64,000 nucleotides of DNA from Allostella vacuolata (GCA_006739055.1 AP019702.1:3497388-3561387); one strand, 5' to 3'; shown: positions 40,971-48,702, counted from the stretch's first letter. A program made the numbers and translations. Notes: generated by a model not told the origin, from the sequence alone.

Positions 40971-42131
40971 TCATCCCCCGGCGGAAGATTCGCTCCAGAT
41001 CCGGTCCAGTTGCCGCTCGCGCCGCTCCAGCCACCACCCATATTGCTGCGGCCATTCGCCGAAGCCCCGGTCGGGCAGGCCGAGCGCGCGGGCGGCATGC
41101 ACCGGCCAGTTCGGCTGGTTCATCAGCTCGCGGCCGATGGCGACGATGTCCGCCTGGCCGGATGCGACGATCGCGTCGGCCTGGGCCGGCTCCAGGATCA
41201 GGCCGACGGCCATGGTGGCGATCCCCGCGTCGGCGCGGATGCGCGCGGCGTAGGGCACCTGGAAGCCCAGCCCGCGCGGTGCGGCCCGCCCCGCGGTCGC
41301 CGACCCGGCCAGGCCGCCCGAGGAGCAGTCGACGACGTCGACGCCGCGCGCCTTCAGCTCGCGGGCATAGGCGACGCTGTCCTCCAGCGTCCAGCCGCCG
41401 TCCAGCCCGTCGACCGACGAGATGCGGACGAAGAGCGGCCGGTCGGCCGGCCATGCCGCCCGCACCGTCTCCACCACCTCCAGCGGGAACCGCATGCGGC
41501 CGGCCAGGTCGCCGCCATAGGCATCGTTGCGCCGGTTGGCGAGCGGCGACAGGAAGGAATGCAGCAGGTAGCCGTGCGCCGAATGGACCTCCAGCACGGC
41601 GAAGCCGGCGGCCGCCGCCCGCAGGGTGGCATCCCGCCATGCGGCCCGGACGGTCGCGAGGCCGGGCGCGTCGAGCGCCTCGGGCACCAGCCAGCCCTCG
41701 TCCAGCGGCACGGCGCTGGCTGCCACCACCGGCCAGGCGCGCTCGCCGCCCGCCTGGTCGGCCTCGGTCAGGGCACCGTTGCCCTGCCAGGGCCGCTGCA
41801 TGCTGGCCTTGCGCCCGGCATGGGCCAGCTGGATCGCCGGCAGCGCGCCATGGGCCGCCAGGAAGCGGGCGATGCGGGCGAGCGGCCCGGCATGGGCGTC
41901 GGACCACAGGCCGAGGTCACCGTAAGTGATGCGCCCCCGCGCCTCCACCGCCGTCGCTTCCACGAAGACGATGCCGGCGCCGCCCTGGGCGAACTTGCCG
42001 AGATGGACGAGGTGCCAGTCGTCGGCCAGGCCGTCGGTCGCGCAGTACTGGCACATGGGCGACAGCGCGATGCGATTGCGCGCGGTCACCCCGCGCAGCG
42101 CGATCGGGGTGAAGAGGGGCGGGAGCGTCAT
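40971..42131 (-). CDS. Old Yellow Enzyme family NADPH dehydrogenase (YqjM/NamA-like)
   Basis: A 386-residue FMN-dependent ene-reductase. NRIALSPMCQYCATDGLADDWH near 19-40 has the Cys typical of YqjM-class enzymes that tunes the flavin; LAHAGRKAS near 100-108 and EVHSAHGYLLHSFLSPLAN near 180-198 complete the active site; the C-terminal YGWWLERRE contributes to the neighbouring subunit. It is clearly related to the copy at 36639-37835, which lacks that Cys, so the two may differ in redox potential or substrate. It follows ridA by seven bases. Confidence 0.92.
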   Translation of the reverse strand: MTLPPLFTPIALRGVTARNRIALSPMCQYCATDGLADDWHLVHLGKFAQGGAGIVFVEATAVEARGRITYGDLGLWSDAHAGPLARIARFLAAHGALPAIQLAHAGRKASMQRPWQGNGALTEADQAGGERAWPVVAASAVPLDEGWLVPEALDAPGLATVRAAWRDATLRAAAAGFAVLEVHSAHGYLLHSFLSPLANRRNDAYGGDLAGRMRFPLEVVETVRAAWPADRPLFVRISSVDGLDGGWTLEDSVAYARELKARGVDVVDCSSGGLAGSATAGRAAPRGLGFQVPYAARIRADAGIATMAVGLILEPAQADAIVASGQADIVAIGRELMNQPNWPVHAARALGLPDRGFGEWPQQYGWWLERRERQLDRIWSESSAGG

Positions 42132-42138
42132 CGGGGCG

Positions 42139-42486
42139 TCACTTGGCGGCGATGACCATGATCTCGACCAGGACGCCGGGGCCGAGGTCGGCGACGCCGA
42201 TGCCGGCGCGCGCCGGCAGGTGGGCGGGGCTCAGCCATTCCTTCCACACGGCGTTGAGGGCCGGCTTCTGGGACAGGTCGGTCATGTAGATGGTGGCCGA
42301 GAGGATCCTGTCCTTGTTGGAGCCGTGCGCCGCCAGGAGCTGGTCGATCTGCTCGGTGATGCTGCGCATCTGGCCGGTCATGTCGGCCGAGCTGTCCTCG
42401 CCGACCGTGCCGGCCAGGTAGAGGACGCCATTGTGCTCGACCACTTCGTGGAGGATTTCGCCGTAGCTGCTGCTGCGCTGGATCAT
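42139..42486 (-). CDS. RidA/YjgF/YER057c family enamine/imine deaminase
   Basis: A 115-residue trimeric-barrel protein of the Rid family. Family members hydrolyse reactive enamines and imines released by amine oxidation or PLP enzymes. NGVLYLAGTVGED (about 19-31), the central helix region DRILSATIYMTDL and LPARAGIGVADLGPGVLVEI near 90-109 are typical; Arg in PARAG corresponds to the substrate-carboxylate Arg. ATG 42486 is supported by GAGG upstream. Association with Old Yellow Enzymes and an FAD amine oxidoreductase 13 kb away fits a pathway with imine intermediates. Its upstream region is cut by the IS element insertion (42549). Confidence 0.88.
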   Translation of the reverse strand: MIQRSSSYGEILHEVVEHNGVLYLAGTVGEDSSADMTGQMRSITEQIDQLLAAHGSNKDRILSATIYMTDLSQKPALNAVWKEWLSPAHLPARAGIGVADLGPGVLVEIMVIAAK

Positions 42487-42548
42487 GTCGCCTCGCCAGG
42501 ATGGGGGATGGCGCGGGCCCGGCACGGGCCCGACTGACCGCAGCCTAG

Positions 42549-43412
42549 GTCACGCACTCATAAACGGGTAGCGGTTTGAGGGCTGTCGTGATTCCCTCTG
42601 GCGAGGGAGAGTATGGATGAAGCCTCGCCGGTACGAGATCACGGACTTCGAGTGGTCGATCATTGAGCTGCTGTTGCCGAACAAGCCGCGCGGAGTGCCG
42701 CGCGTGGACGACCGCCGGGTGCTGAACGGCATCTACTGGCGGCTGCGGACGGGTTCGCCGTGGGCGGACATCCCGGAGCGCTACGGGCCGGCGACGACCT
42801 GCTACAACCGCTTCGTCCGGTGGCGCAAGCTGGGGGTCTGGGATCGCATCTTCGCGGCGGTTTCGGCGGCCTACGACGGGGACCTCCAGATGATCGACAG
42901 CTCTTCGATCCGCGTCCACCAGCACGGTGCGAACGGTAAAAAGGGGGGCCGGAAGCCACCTGCGGGGACGTTCCTGACCCCCGATGCATGGGGCGCTCGC
43001 GAGGTGGGCTGACGACGAAGATCCATGCCTTGGTCGATGCCGAGGGGCGGCCCGTCGCCGTGAAGCTGACGCCGGGGCAGGCGCATGACGGCCGCAGTGC
43101 GGCCGACATGCTGGACGGAATGAAAGAGGGGCAGATCCTGCTGGCCGACCGCGCCTACGATTCCAATGCCCTGCGCCAGGCGCTGGCCGATCGAGGCGCC
43201 TGGGCCTGCGTCAAGCCCAAGCGCAACCGCAAGGCCACTGTCGCCTTCAGTCCCTTCCTCTACCGCTACCGCAACCTCGTCGAGCGCTTCTTCAGCAAGC
43301 TCAAGCACTTCCGCGCCGTAGCCACCCGCTTCGAGAAGCACCCCGAAAACTACCTCGCCCTCGTCAAGCTCGCAGCCACCAGAATTTGGCTACGTCATTA
43401 TGAGTCGGTGAC
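42549..43412 (+). mobile_element. IS5-family insertion sequence, 864 bp
   Basis: Complete element. Imperfect 15-bp terminal inverted repeats lie at 42549-42563 (GTCACGCACTCATAA) and 43398-43412, differing at two positions. The element is flanked by CTAG on both sides (42545-42548 and 43413-43416), read as the target-site duplication; removing the element and one CTAG restores one uninterrupted sequence. It carries two overlapping frames of a DDE transposase joined by a -1 shift. Both ends and the frames look intact, so it could be recent and active. The stop codon of the second frame lies in the right-hand CTAG, outside the element. Confidence 0.9.
42617..43012 (+). CDS. IS5-family transposase, frame A
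   Basis: A 131-residue first frame with the N-terminal DNA-binding part and first catalytic Asp. EITDFEWSIIELLLPNKPRG opens the DUF4096/helix-turn-helix domain; RRVLNGIYWRLRTGSPWADIPERYGP is the family block; DGDLQMIDSSSIRVHQH at 89-105 holds the first Asp of the DDE triad. After KKGG (about 108-111) the frame leaves the family pattern. GGGGGGC at 42943-42949 is in the correct phase (G GGG GGC) for a -1 slip into frame B. Translation without the shift ends at 43012 and would give an inactive N-terminal fragment that may regulate transposition. Confidence 0.88.
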   Translation: MKPRRYEITDFEWSIIELLLPNKPRGVPRVDDRRVLNGIYWRLRTGSPWADIPERYGPATTCYNRFVRWRKLGVWDRIFAAVSAAYDGDLQMIDSSSIRVHQHGANGKKGGRKPPAGTFLTPDAWGAREVG

Positions 43413-43416
43413 CTAG
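42988..43416 (+). CDS. IS5-family transposase, frame B (fused to frame A by -1 frameshift)
   Basis: The C-terminal catalytic part. MGRSRGGLTTKIHALVDA begins the retained domain; the second Asp is in LLADRAYDS and the Glu in YRYRNLVERFFSKLKHFR, completing DDE. As a fusion from 42617 with a shift at 42943-42949 the product would be about 266 residues, normal for this group, with the junction reading DPRCMGRSRGG. The ATG at 42988 is internal to that fusion and need not be a start. The TAG at 43414-43416 belongs to the target-site duplication, not to the element. Confidence 0.88.
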   Translation: MGRSRGGLTTKIHALVDAEGRPVAVKLTPGQAHDGRSAADMLDGMKEGQILLADRAYDSNALRQALADRGAWACVKPKRNRKATVAFSPFLYRYRNLVERFFSKLKHFRAVATRFEKHPENYLALVKLAATRIWLRHYESVT

Positions 43417-43526
43417 CCTATTCCGCCGCCTCGGACAGCGGCTCGTCCTGCGACCGGGCGCGCATCGCGGGCGCCTGGGAACAATCGGCCGGCGCGGACA
43501 TTGAACCGTCGTCGGAGGTCGCGCCT

Positions 43527-44285
43527 ATGTGGACATCGCCCTGGGCCAGGTGGGGGATCGTGCTCGGCTTTGCGCTGGGCGGCTTCTTCGACGGCATCCT
43601 GCTCCACCAGATCCTGCAATGGCACCATCTGCTCAGCCTCGTGCCGGGGCTGGCCGACCTTCGGCTGCAGGTACTCTGGGACGGCTATTTCCACGCGCTC
43701 ATGTACCTGGTCGCCGTCCTCGGCCTGTGGGGGCTCTGGCGCGCCGGTCGGGGTGCCGCATCGACCGCCGGACGGGGCCTGGCGGCCGCCCTGCTGGTCG
43801 GGTTCGGGCTGTGGCACGTCGTGGACGGCGTCCTGTCCCACTGGGTCCTCGGCATTCACCGGATCAAGCTGGACAGCGAGGCGCCGCTGCTGTGGGACCT
43901 GCTCTGGCTGGTGGCGTTCGGGCTGGCTCCGATGGCGGCGGGATGGCTCCTGGCGCGGGGAGACGGCGGCGCCCCGGGCCGGGCGGCCCCGACCATCGCC
44001 CTGCTGCTGCTGACCGCCGGCACTGCGGGCGCCGGCGCGTGGTCGCTCCGGCCTCCGCCGGGCCAGCCCTTCACGACCGTCGTCTTCCGGCCGGGGCTGG
44101 CGCCCGGGCAGGCGATCGCCGCGCTCGCCGCCGCCGATGCGCGATTGGTGTGGGCCGACCCGTCGCTGGGGGTGGTCGTGGTGGCCGTCGACCCCGGGCG
44201 CCGGTGGCGCCTCTATGCGCAGGGCGCGCTCCTGGTGAGCGGGTCGGGCGTCCCGGCGGGATGTCTCGACTGGAGCCGGGTATAG
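43527..44285 (+). CDS. DUF2243 integral membrane protein
   Basis: A 252-residue membrane protein of the uncharacterised DUF2243 family. The family block GFFDGILLHQILQWHHLLS lies near 19-37, then DGYFHALMYLVAVLGLWGLW and VDGVLSHWVLGIHRIK; the conserved His residues (HQ, WHH, YFH, SHW, IH) in or near helices suggest metal or haem binding but this is unproven. Four helices cover about 10-165; a C-terminal soluble domain (about 180-252) is extra relative to the core. ATG 43527 has GGAGGT seven bases upstream. A near-consensus EcfG promoter (GGAAC-N16-CATT) lies at 43478-43502. It is the first gene after the IS element. Confidence 0.82.
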   Translation: MWTSPWARWGIVLGFALGGFFDGILLHQILQWHHLLSLVPGLADLRLQVLWDGYFHALMYLVAVLGLWGLWRAGRGAASTAGRGLAAALLVGFGLWHVVDGVLSHWVLGIHRIKLDSEAPLLWDLLWLVAFGLAPMAAGWLLARGDGGAPGRAAPTIALLLLTAGTAGAGAWSLRPPPGQPFTTVVFRPGLAPGQAIAALAAADARLVWADPSLGVVVVAVDPGRRWRLYAQGALLVSGSGVPAGCLDWSRV

Positions 44286-44301
44286 GCGCTCGGCGCCCGG
44301 C

Positions 44302-44706
44302 CTACAGGATGGGGGTGACCGCCATGGTCGAGACATGGGCGGATACCACCTTCCAGCCGACCTCCGGAAAGCGCACCCAGGTCTGGCTCTGCCGGCCGAT
44401 CAGGTCGCGGCCGCGCACCTTGAACTCCAGGTTCACGGTGGCAAGGTTGCGGCCGACGGTCAGGATCTCGAGCCGGATGCGCCGCTCCTTGGTGCCGGGG
44501 CCGGGCGGACGGGCGACCCGGTGGGCATGGATCTGGGCGAAGCCGTAGCCGTTCTCGTTCATGCCGTAGCGCACGGTGTGCGGGCTGTCCCAGAAGGTGG
44601 CGTCGAGCACCGCCACGTCCTTCTCCACCAGGGCCACCTCGTAGCGCTCGAAGAGGTCGCGGACCTCCTCCACCACGTCCGGCATGTTCAGGCTGCGGTC
44701 GCTCAA
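44302..44706 (-). CDS. AtzH/HpxZ-like SnoaL-fold protein (DUF3225 type)
   Basis: A 134-residue NTF2-like protein matching the AtzH/HpxZ group, small partners of amidases in cyanuric acid/carboxyurea and oxalurate degradation. Typical stretches are VEEVRDLFERYEVALVEKDV near 12-31, FWDSPHTVRYG near 38-48 and GRQSQTWVRFPEVGWKVVSAHVS near 103-125. TTG at 44706 is preferred to ATG 44685 because it overlaps the gntR stop and GGGGAG is seven bases upstream. No partner amidase lies beside it; instead it follows a GntR regulator and an SMP-30 lactonase. A role in nitrogen compound catabolism is likely but unspecified. Confidence 0.78.
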   Translation of the reverse strand: MSDRSLNMPDVVEEVRDLFERYEVALVEKDVAVLDATFWDSPHTVRYGMNENGYGFAQIHAHRVARPPGPGTKERRIRLEILTVGRNLATVNLEFKVRGRDLIGRQSQTWVRFPEVGWKVVSAHVSTMAVTPIL

Positions 44707-45467
44707 GCGCTGCTCCCCTCGTCGGCCGCCGGGGCGGTACCGGCGAAGTTCGGGTAGTGCCGCGTGAAGGTGCGCCATCCGCTCTCGATGTGCTCCTCCA
44801 TCGCCGCCGTCACCCGAAGCACGTCGCGTGCCTGCAGCGCGTCCAGGATGTCGCGATGCTCGTCGGCGACGCTGAACTGCCGGCCGGGCATGACCGTCAG
44901 CAGGTCGAACGGGTACTTGGCCCACAGGATGCGCACGAAGTGCAGCGCCTGCGGCTGGCGGGCCATCTCGTACAGCCGGAAGTGGAAGCGGAAGTTGGCG
45001 CTGCGCGCGGCGTCGTGGTCGCCGCGCTCGGCCGCCGCCCGGATCTCGTCGTTGAGCCCTTCCAGGGCGTCGACCCCGGCATCGTCGATGGCCCGGGCCG
45101 CGGCCCGGGTCAGGCGCGATTCCAGGATCAGGCGGAGCTCGTAGAGCTCTTCCGCCTCGCCCACCTGGAACGGCGCCACCACCGCGCCACGGTGCGAGGA
45201 GCCGACCACATAGCCCTGCGCCTCCAGGAGCTTGAGCGCCTCGCGCACCGGGGTGATGGAGAGATCGAGCATCTGCGCGATCTCGGCCTGCTTCAGCTTC
45301 TGGCCGCGGGCGAAGAAGCCGGAGATGATGCGCTCGCGCAGGAACTCGGCCACCTGCCCTTCCTTGGTGCGGAAGGCGATCGGCGCCGCCTGGCCGATGG
45401 AATCGGCCCTGCGGGCCGGGTCCCGTGCCGGGATGCTCGCGCGGGTAGTACGTCCGGGAATTCTCAT
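44703..45467 (-). CDS. GntR-family regulator with FCD effector domain
   Basis: A 254-residue regulator of the FadR subfamily. The winged helix occupies about 35-100 (QVAEFLRERIISGFFARGQKL, LDLSITPVREALKLLEAQGYV), and the all-helical FCD ligand domain about 105-240, with metal-binding-type residues in RFHFRLYEMA and DEHRDILDAL. Such regulators usually bind a carboxylic acid and repress the neighbouring catabolic and uptake genes. ATG 45467 has AGGAG upstream. It lies 22 bp after the SMP-30 gene; likely targets are the repeats around 46433-46534 between the two divergent units. Confidence 0.9.
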   Translation of the reverse strand: MRIPGRTTRASIPARDPARRADSIGQAAPIAFRTKEGQVAEFLRERIISGFFARGQKLKQAEIAQMLDLSITPVREALKLLEAQGYVVGSSHRGAVVAPFQVGEAEELYELRLILESRLTRAAARAIDDAGVDALEGLNDEIRAAAERGDHDAARSANFRFHFRLYEMARQPQALHFVRILWAKYPFDLLTVMPGRQFSVADEHRDILDALQARDVLRVTAAMEEHIESGWRTFTRHYPNFAGTAPAADEGSSA

Positions 45468-45489
45468 CCCTGCTCCTGTAGCACGGGAA

Positions 45490-46401
45490 TCACGGGACTT
45501 GCACACCGCGCTCGCCGACATGCACCGCATAGAGCGAGCTCGCCGCGGTGACGAACAGGCGGTTGCGCTTCGGCCCGCCGAAGGCGAGGTTGGTCACCAC
45601 TTCGGGAAAGCGGATCTTGCCGATCAGCACGCCGTCGGGCGCGATACAGTGGACCCCGTCGCCGGCGCTGGTCCAGACGTGCCCGGTGGTATCGACGCGC
45701 AACCCGTCCGGGATGCCCGGCGACACCGCCGCGAAGACCCGCCGCCCGGTCAGCAGGCCGCCCGCGCCGACGTCGAAGGCGAGGATGTGGTGGGCGCCGT
45801 CCGGATCGTGGCTGGCGCTGGAATCGGCGACGTAGAGGATCGATTCGTCGGGCGAGAAGGCCAGGCCGTTGGGCTTGCCGAGGCTGTCCGTCGCCACCGT
45901 CAGGTCGCCGCGATGCGGGTCGTAGCGGAAGACGTTGTTGGCGCCGATCTCGCTCTCCGCCTTGTCGCCGGTATAGTCGCTGAGGATGCCGTAGTCGGGA
46001 TCGGTGAACCACACCGTGTCGTCCGACTTCACCACCACGTCGTTGGGCGAGTTGAGCCGCCGGCCGAGATGGCGGTCGACCAGGACGGTGATGGTGCCGT
46101 CATGCTCGGTCCGCGTCACCCGCCGGCCGCCGCTCTCGCAGGTGACGAGGCGCCCCTGCCGGTCCCGGGTGTTGCCGTTGGCGTTCATCGCCGGATAGCG
46201 GAAGACGGTCGCCGGCGCCCCCTCGACCCAGCGCAGGATGCAATTGTTGGGGATGTCGCTCCACAGCAGGTACTGGCCGTCGGCGAACCAGACCGGCCCC
46301 TCCGCCCAGCGCATGCCCGTGTGCAGCCGCTCGATGCGGGCGTTGGCGACGACGCTGAGGCGGAAGCGCTTGAAGTCGATAATCTCGAACTCGGGATTCA
46401 T
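45490..46401 (-). CDS. SMP-30/gluconolactonase-family beta-propeller hydrolase
   Basis: A 303-residue six-bladed propeller lactonase. The metal-binding Glu is in MRWAEGPVWFADGQYLLWSDI near 30-50; further blocks are NGNTRDRQGRLVTCE near 75-89, NSPNDVVVKSDDTVWFTDPDYG near 117-138 (Asn/Asp metal ligands), KPNGLAFSPDESILYVAD near 176-193 and PDGLRVDTTGHVWT. Family members open sugar-acid lactones. ATG 46401 has GAGGA upstream. First gene of the SMP-30-gntR-atzH-like unit, divergent from the Liv-type transporter, so a lactone or sugar acid may be the ligand. Confidence 0.9.
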   Translation of the reverse strand: MNPEFEIIDFKRFRLSVVANARIERLHTGMRWAEGPVWFADGQYLLWSDIPNNCILRWVEGAPATVFRYPAMNANGNTRDRQGRLVTCESGGRRVTRTEHDGTITVLVDRHLGRRLNSPNDVVVKSDDTVWFTDPDYGILSDYTGDKAESEIGANNVFRYDPHRGDLTVATDSLGKPNGLAFSPDESILYVADSSASHDPDGAHHILAFDVGAGGLLTGRRVFAAVSPGIPDGLRVDTTGHVWTSAGDGVHCIAPDGVLIGKIRFPEVVTNLAFGGPKRNRLFVTAASSLYAVHVGERGVQVP

Positions 46402-46432
46402 GGGCGTTCCTCGGCTGATCGTTCGGGCGATC

Positions 46433-46448
46433 ATGCATGGTGCATTGT
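46433..46448. promoter_or_regulatory. Operator candidate in the SMP-30 upstream region
   Basis: ATGCA-TGG-TGCAT (46433-46445) is a perfect short inverted repeat overlapping TGCATTGT (46441-46448). The same octamer in reverse, ACAATGCA, recurs at 46527-46534 over the -10 box of the divergent transporter. A pair of GntR binding sites is the simplest reading. Confidence 0.45.
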
Positions 46449-46500
46449 TTGGCAGGCTACCCCGCGGCCGGCCTTCCTGTCACTGCCGGTCGGATCCGGC

Positions 46501-46531
46501 TTGACAGCCACGCGCGGCCCGTCCGTACAAT
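46501..46531 (+). promoter_or_regulatory. Sigma-70-like promoter of the Liv-type transporter operon
   Basis: TTGACA at 46501-46506 matches the -35 consensus exactly, and TACAAT at 46526-46531 is a good -10 box. The 19-bp spacer is longer than optimal, which suggests a weak or activator/repressor-controlled promoter. ACAATGCA covers the -10 box. Confidence 0.5.
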
Positions 46532-46584
46532 GCATTCTATAAGTTTGTGGGCCGAGTAGCGGCCCCGTGCCTGGAGGAACACCC

Positions 46585-47757
46585 ATGATGATGAACGCGA
46601 AGGCGGCGATGGCGGCCGTCTGCGGGCTGGCGGCGCTCGCCGCGGCGCAGCCGACGGTCGCCCAGGAGGACCTGAAGGTCGGCGTGATCGCGGCCCTGTC
46701 GGGCGGCGGCACGGCCTGGGGCCTCGGCCTGCAGCGCGGCGTGCAGATCGCGCTCGACGAGGTCAACACGGCCGGCGGCCTGAAGGTCGCGGGCAAGACC
46801 TACAAGCTGTCGATGGTCGCCTTCGACGACCAGTACAACGCCGCCCAGGCCAAGACCGCGGCCGAGCGCCTGGTCAACCAGGAGAAGATCAGCTTCCTGT
46901 TCGGGCCGGTCGGCTCGCCGGGCGCGCTCGGCTCCCTGCCGGTGACGCAGCCGGCAAAGGTCCTGCAGTTCGTCGACGGCTACGCCCCGGCGATCCTGAA
47001 GAACGAGTGGCACGCCGGCTACGTCTTCCGGGTCAACAACAGCAACCGGGAATTCGCCGGGCCGATCGTCAAGTGGATCCGGCAGACCATGCCGGAGGTG
47101 AAGAAGATCGGCATGATCGCGCCCAACGACGCCGTCGGCCAGGCCGCGGTGCCGATCCTGGTCGACGCCTACAAGAAGGAAGGCTTCGACGTCTGGGTCG
47201 AGTATTACGAGCGCGGCTCCAAGGAGTTCACCCCGCTCATCGTCCGCATGATGGCGCAGAAGGTCGACCTGTTCGAGATCAACAGCAATGCGCCGGGCGA
47301 GGCCGGGCTGATGGTCAAGCAGGCCCGCCAGGTGGGCTTCCGCGGCAAGATCCTGCAGTCGGGCGGGGCCGGCGTCGACGAGATGATCGAGATCGCCGGG
47401 CCGCTCGCCGAAGGCTTCCTCAAGTACGACGTGATCGAGTTCACCGCGCCCGAGGTGAAGCCGCTGGTCGACGCCTACAACAAGAAGTACCAGGGCATCA
47501 TCAACGGCATGGTGCCGATCTACTACAACGCCGCCCACATCCTGCTGGAGGCCATCCGCCGCGCCGACTCCCTCGACACCACCAAGGTGCGCGACGAGAT
47601 CGAGAAGATGGAAGGCTGGGAAACCAAGATGTTCGGCAAGCTGGCCTGGACCGGGCAGGCCGAGTACGGCGCGAAGCACCAGATCGCCCAGCCCTTCTTC
47701 ATCAAGGAGGTCAAGGGCGGCAAGGGAACGGTCAAGACCGTTCTGAAGCCGGAGTAA
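46585..47757 (+). CDS. Branched-chain-amino-acid-type periplasmic binding protein
   Basis: A 390-residue LivJ/LivK-type binding protein (Peripla_BP_6). A signal peptide covers about 1-27 (MAAVCGLAALAAAQPTVAQ). LKVGVIAALSGGGTAWGLGLQRGVQIALDEVN begins the mature fold; the ligand-loop region SPGALGSLPVTQ near 112-123 and hinge regions follow. ATG 46585 (first of three) has GGAGG upstream. It opens a five-gene transporter unit plus SDR. Liv-type systems take up many ligands besides amino acids, and the SMP-30 and SDR neighbours suggest a sugar-acid or hydroxy-acid type ligand; unproven. Confidence 0.9.
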   Translation: MMMNAKAAMAAVCGLAALAAAQPTVAQEDLKVGVIAALSGGGTAWGLGLQRGVQIALDEVNTAGGLKVAGKTYKLSMVAFDDQYNAAQAKTAAERLVNQEKISFLFGPVGSPGALGSLPVTQPAKVLQFVDGYAPAILKNEWHAGYVFRVNNSNREFAGPIVKWIRQTMPEVKKIGMIAPNDAVGQAAVPILVDAYKKEGFDVWVEYYERGSKEFTPLIVRMMAQKVDLFEINSNAPGEAGLMVKQARQVGFRGKILQSGGAGVDEMIEIAGPLAEGFLKYDVIEFTAPEVKPLVDAYNKKYQGIINGMVPIYYNAAHILLEAIRRADSLDTTKVRDEIEKMEGWETKMFGKLAWTGQAEYGAKHQIAQPFFIKEVKGGKGTVKTVLKPE

Positions 47758-47767
47758 GGCCGCACCA

Positions 47768-47817
47768 GGCCGGGCCTGCCCGCCCCTCCCCCGGGAGGCG
47801 CGGCTGCGGGCCCGGCC
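47768..47817 (+). terminator. Large GC hairpin between binding-protein gene and livH
   Basis: GGCCGGGC (47768-47775) pairs with GCCCGGCC (47810-47817), and inside the loop CCTCCC pairs with GGGAGG. The position right after a binding-protein gene fits an RNA structure that keeps expression of the binding protein above that of the membrane components. No T-run follows. Confidence 0.45.
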
Positions 47818-47832
47818 GGCCGGCGCAACGCC

Positions 47833-48702
47833 ATGCTGTCCCCGATCCTCCTCGGCCAGGCCGTCGTCAACGGCATCAGCCTCAGCGCCATCTACATCCT
47901 GGTGGCGCTCGGCTTCACGCTGCTGTTCGGCATCATGCGGGTGGTCAACTTCGCCCATGGCGCCTTCGCCATGCTGGGCGGATACGCGCTCTACTACGTC
48001 TATGGACGCTGGGGGGTGCCCTACCTGATCGCCGCGCCCCTGTCGGCGCTGGGGGTGGCTCTGGCGGCGCTGGTCCTGGAACGGCTGGTCTATCGCTGGT
48101 TCTACCAGAAGATGTTCCAGAGCATGATCGGCCTGCTCGGCCTGGAGATGGCGATCGTCTTCACCGCCGTGATCATCTGGGACCCGCATGAGCGCTCGGT
48201 GCCGGCGGCACTCGCCGGCATCGTCGAGGTCGGCGGGATCATCGTGCCGACCGACAAGCTGGTGATCGTCGGCGTGGCCGCGGTGGCGCTGGCCGCCTTC
48301 TACCTGTTCACGAAGTTCTCGAAGTACGGGCTGGCGATGCGCGCGGCCGCCCAGGACGTGGAGATCGCCGCGGCCCAGGGCATCGACACCACCCGCATCT
48401 ACCAGCTGGCCTTCGTCATCGCGATCTTCATGGCGGCGCTGGCCGGCGGCTTCTACGCCCAGACCTATGCCCTGTCGCCGCTGATGGGCGAGCGGCCGCT
48501 GATGATGGCCTTCATCGTCGTCATCCTGGGCGGCATGGGCAGCATCCCGGGCGTGGCCCTGGGCGGCATCATCCTGGGCTTCGCCGAGAGCTTCCTCGGT
48601 ACCTTCTACGGCGGCTCGGTCGCCGTGTTCGCCTCGTTCGGCGCCGTCATCCTCTTGCTCATCTTCCGCCCCTGGGGCCTGCTCGGGACGCCCGAGACAT
48701 GA
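47833..48702 (+). CDS. livH: Branched-chain-amino-acid-type ABC permease LivH
   Basis: A 289-residue permease with eight or so helices. Typical segments are LFGIMRVVNFAHGAFAMLGGY near 33-53, RAAAQDVEIAAAQGIDTTRIYQLAF near 172-196 (ATPase contact) and FIVVILGGMGSIPGVALGGIILG near 226-248. It pairs with LivM. ATG 47833 gives the standard N-terminus; its ribosome binding site is weak, in line with the preceding hairpin. The stop overlaps the livM start (ATGA). Confidence 0.92.
   Translation: MLSPILLGQAVVNGISLSAIYILVALGFTLLFGIMRVVNFAHGAFAMLGGYALYYVYGRWGVPYLIAAPLSALGVALAALVLERLVYRWFYQKMFQSMIGLLGLEMAIVFTAVIIWDPHERSVPAALAGIVEVGGIIVPTDKLVIVGVAAVALAAFYLFTKFSKYGLAMRAAAQDVEIAAAQGIDTTRIYQLAFVIAIFMAALAGGFYAQTYALSPLMGERPLMMAFIVVILGGMGSIPGVALGGIILGFAESFLGTFYGGSVAVFASFGAVILLLIFRPWGLLGTPET

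Noticed and set aside
43418-43501. A 27-codon minus-strand frame (MSAPADCSQAPAMRARSQDE...) next to the IS element
   Set aside because: It has no ribosome binding site, no recognised family, and lies in the promoter region of the DUF2243 gene. It could be the remnant of a gene cut off before the IS insertion, but nothing supports this.
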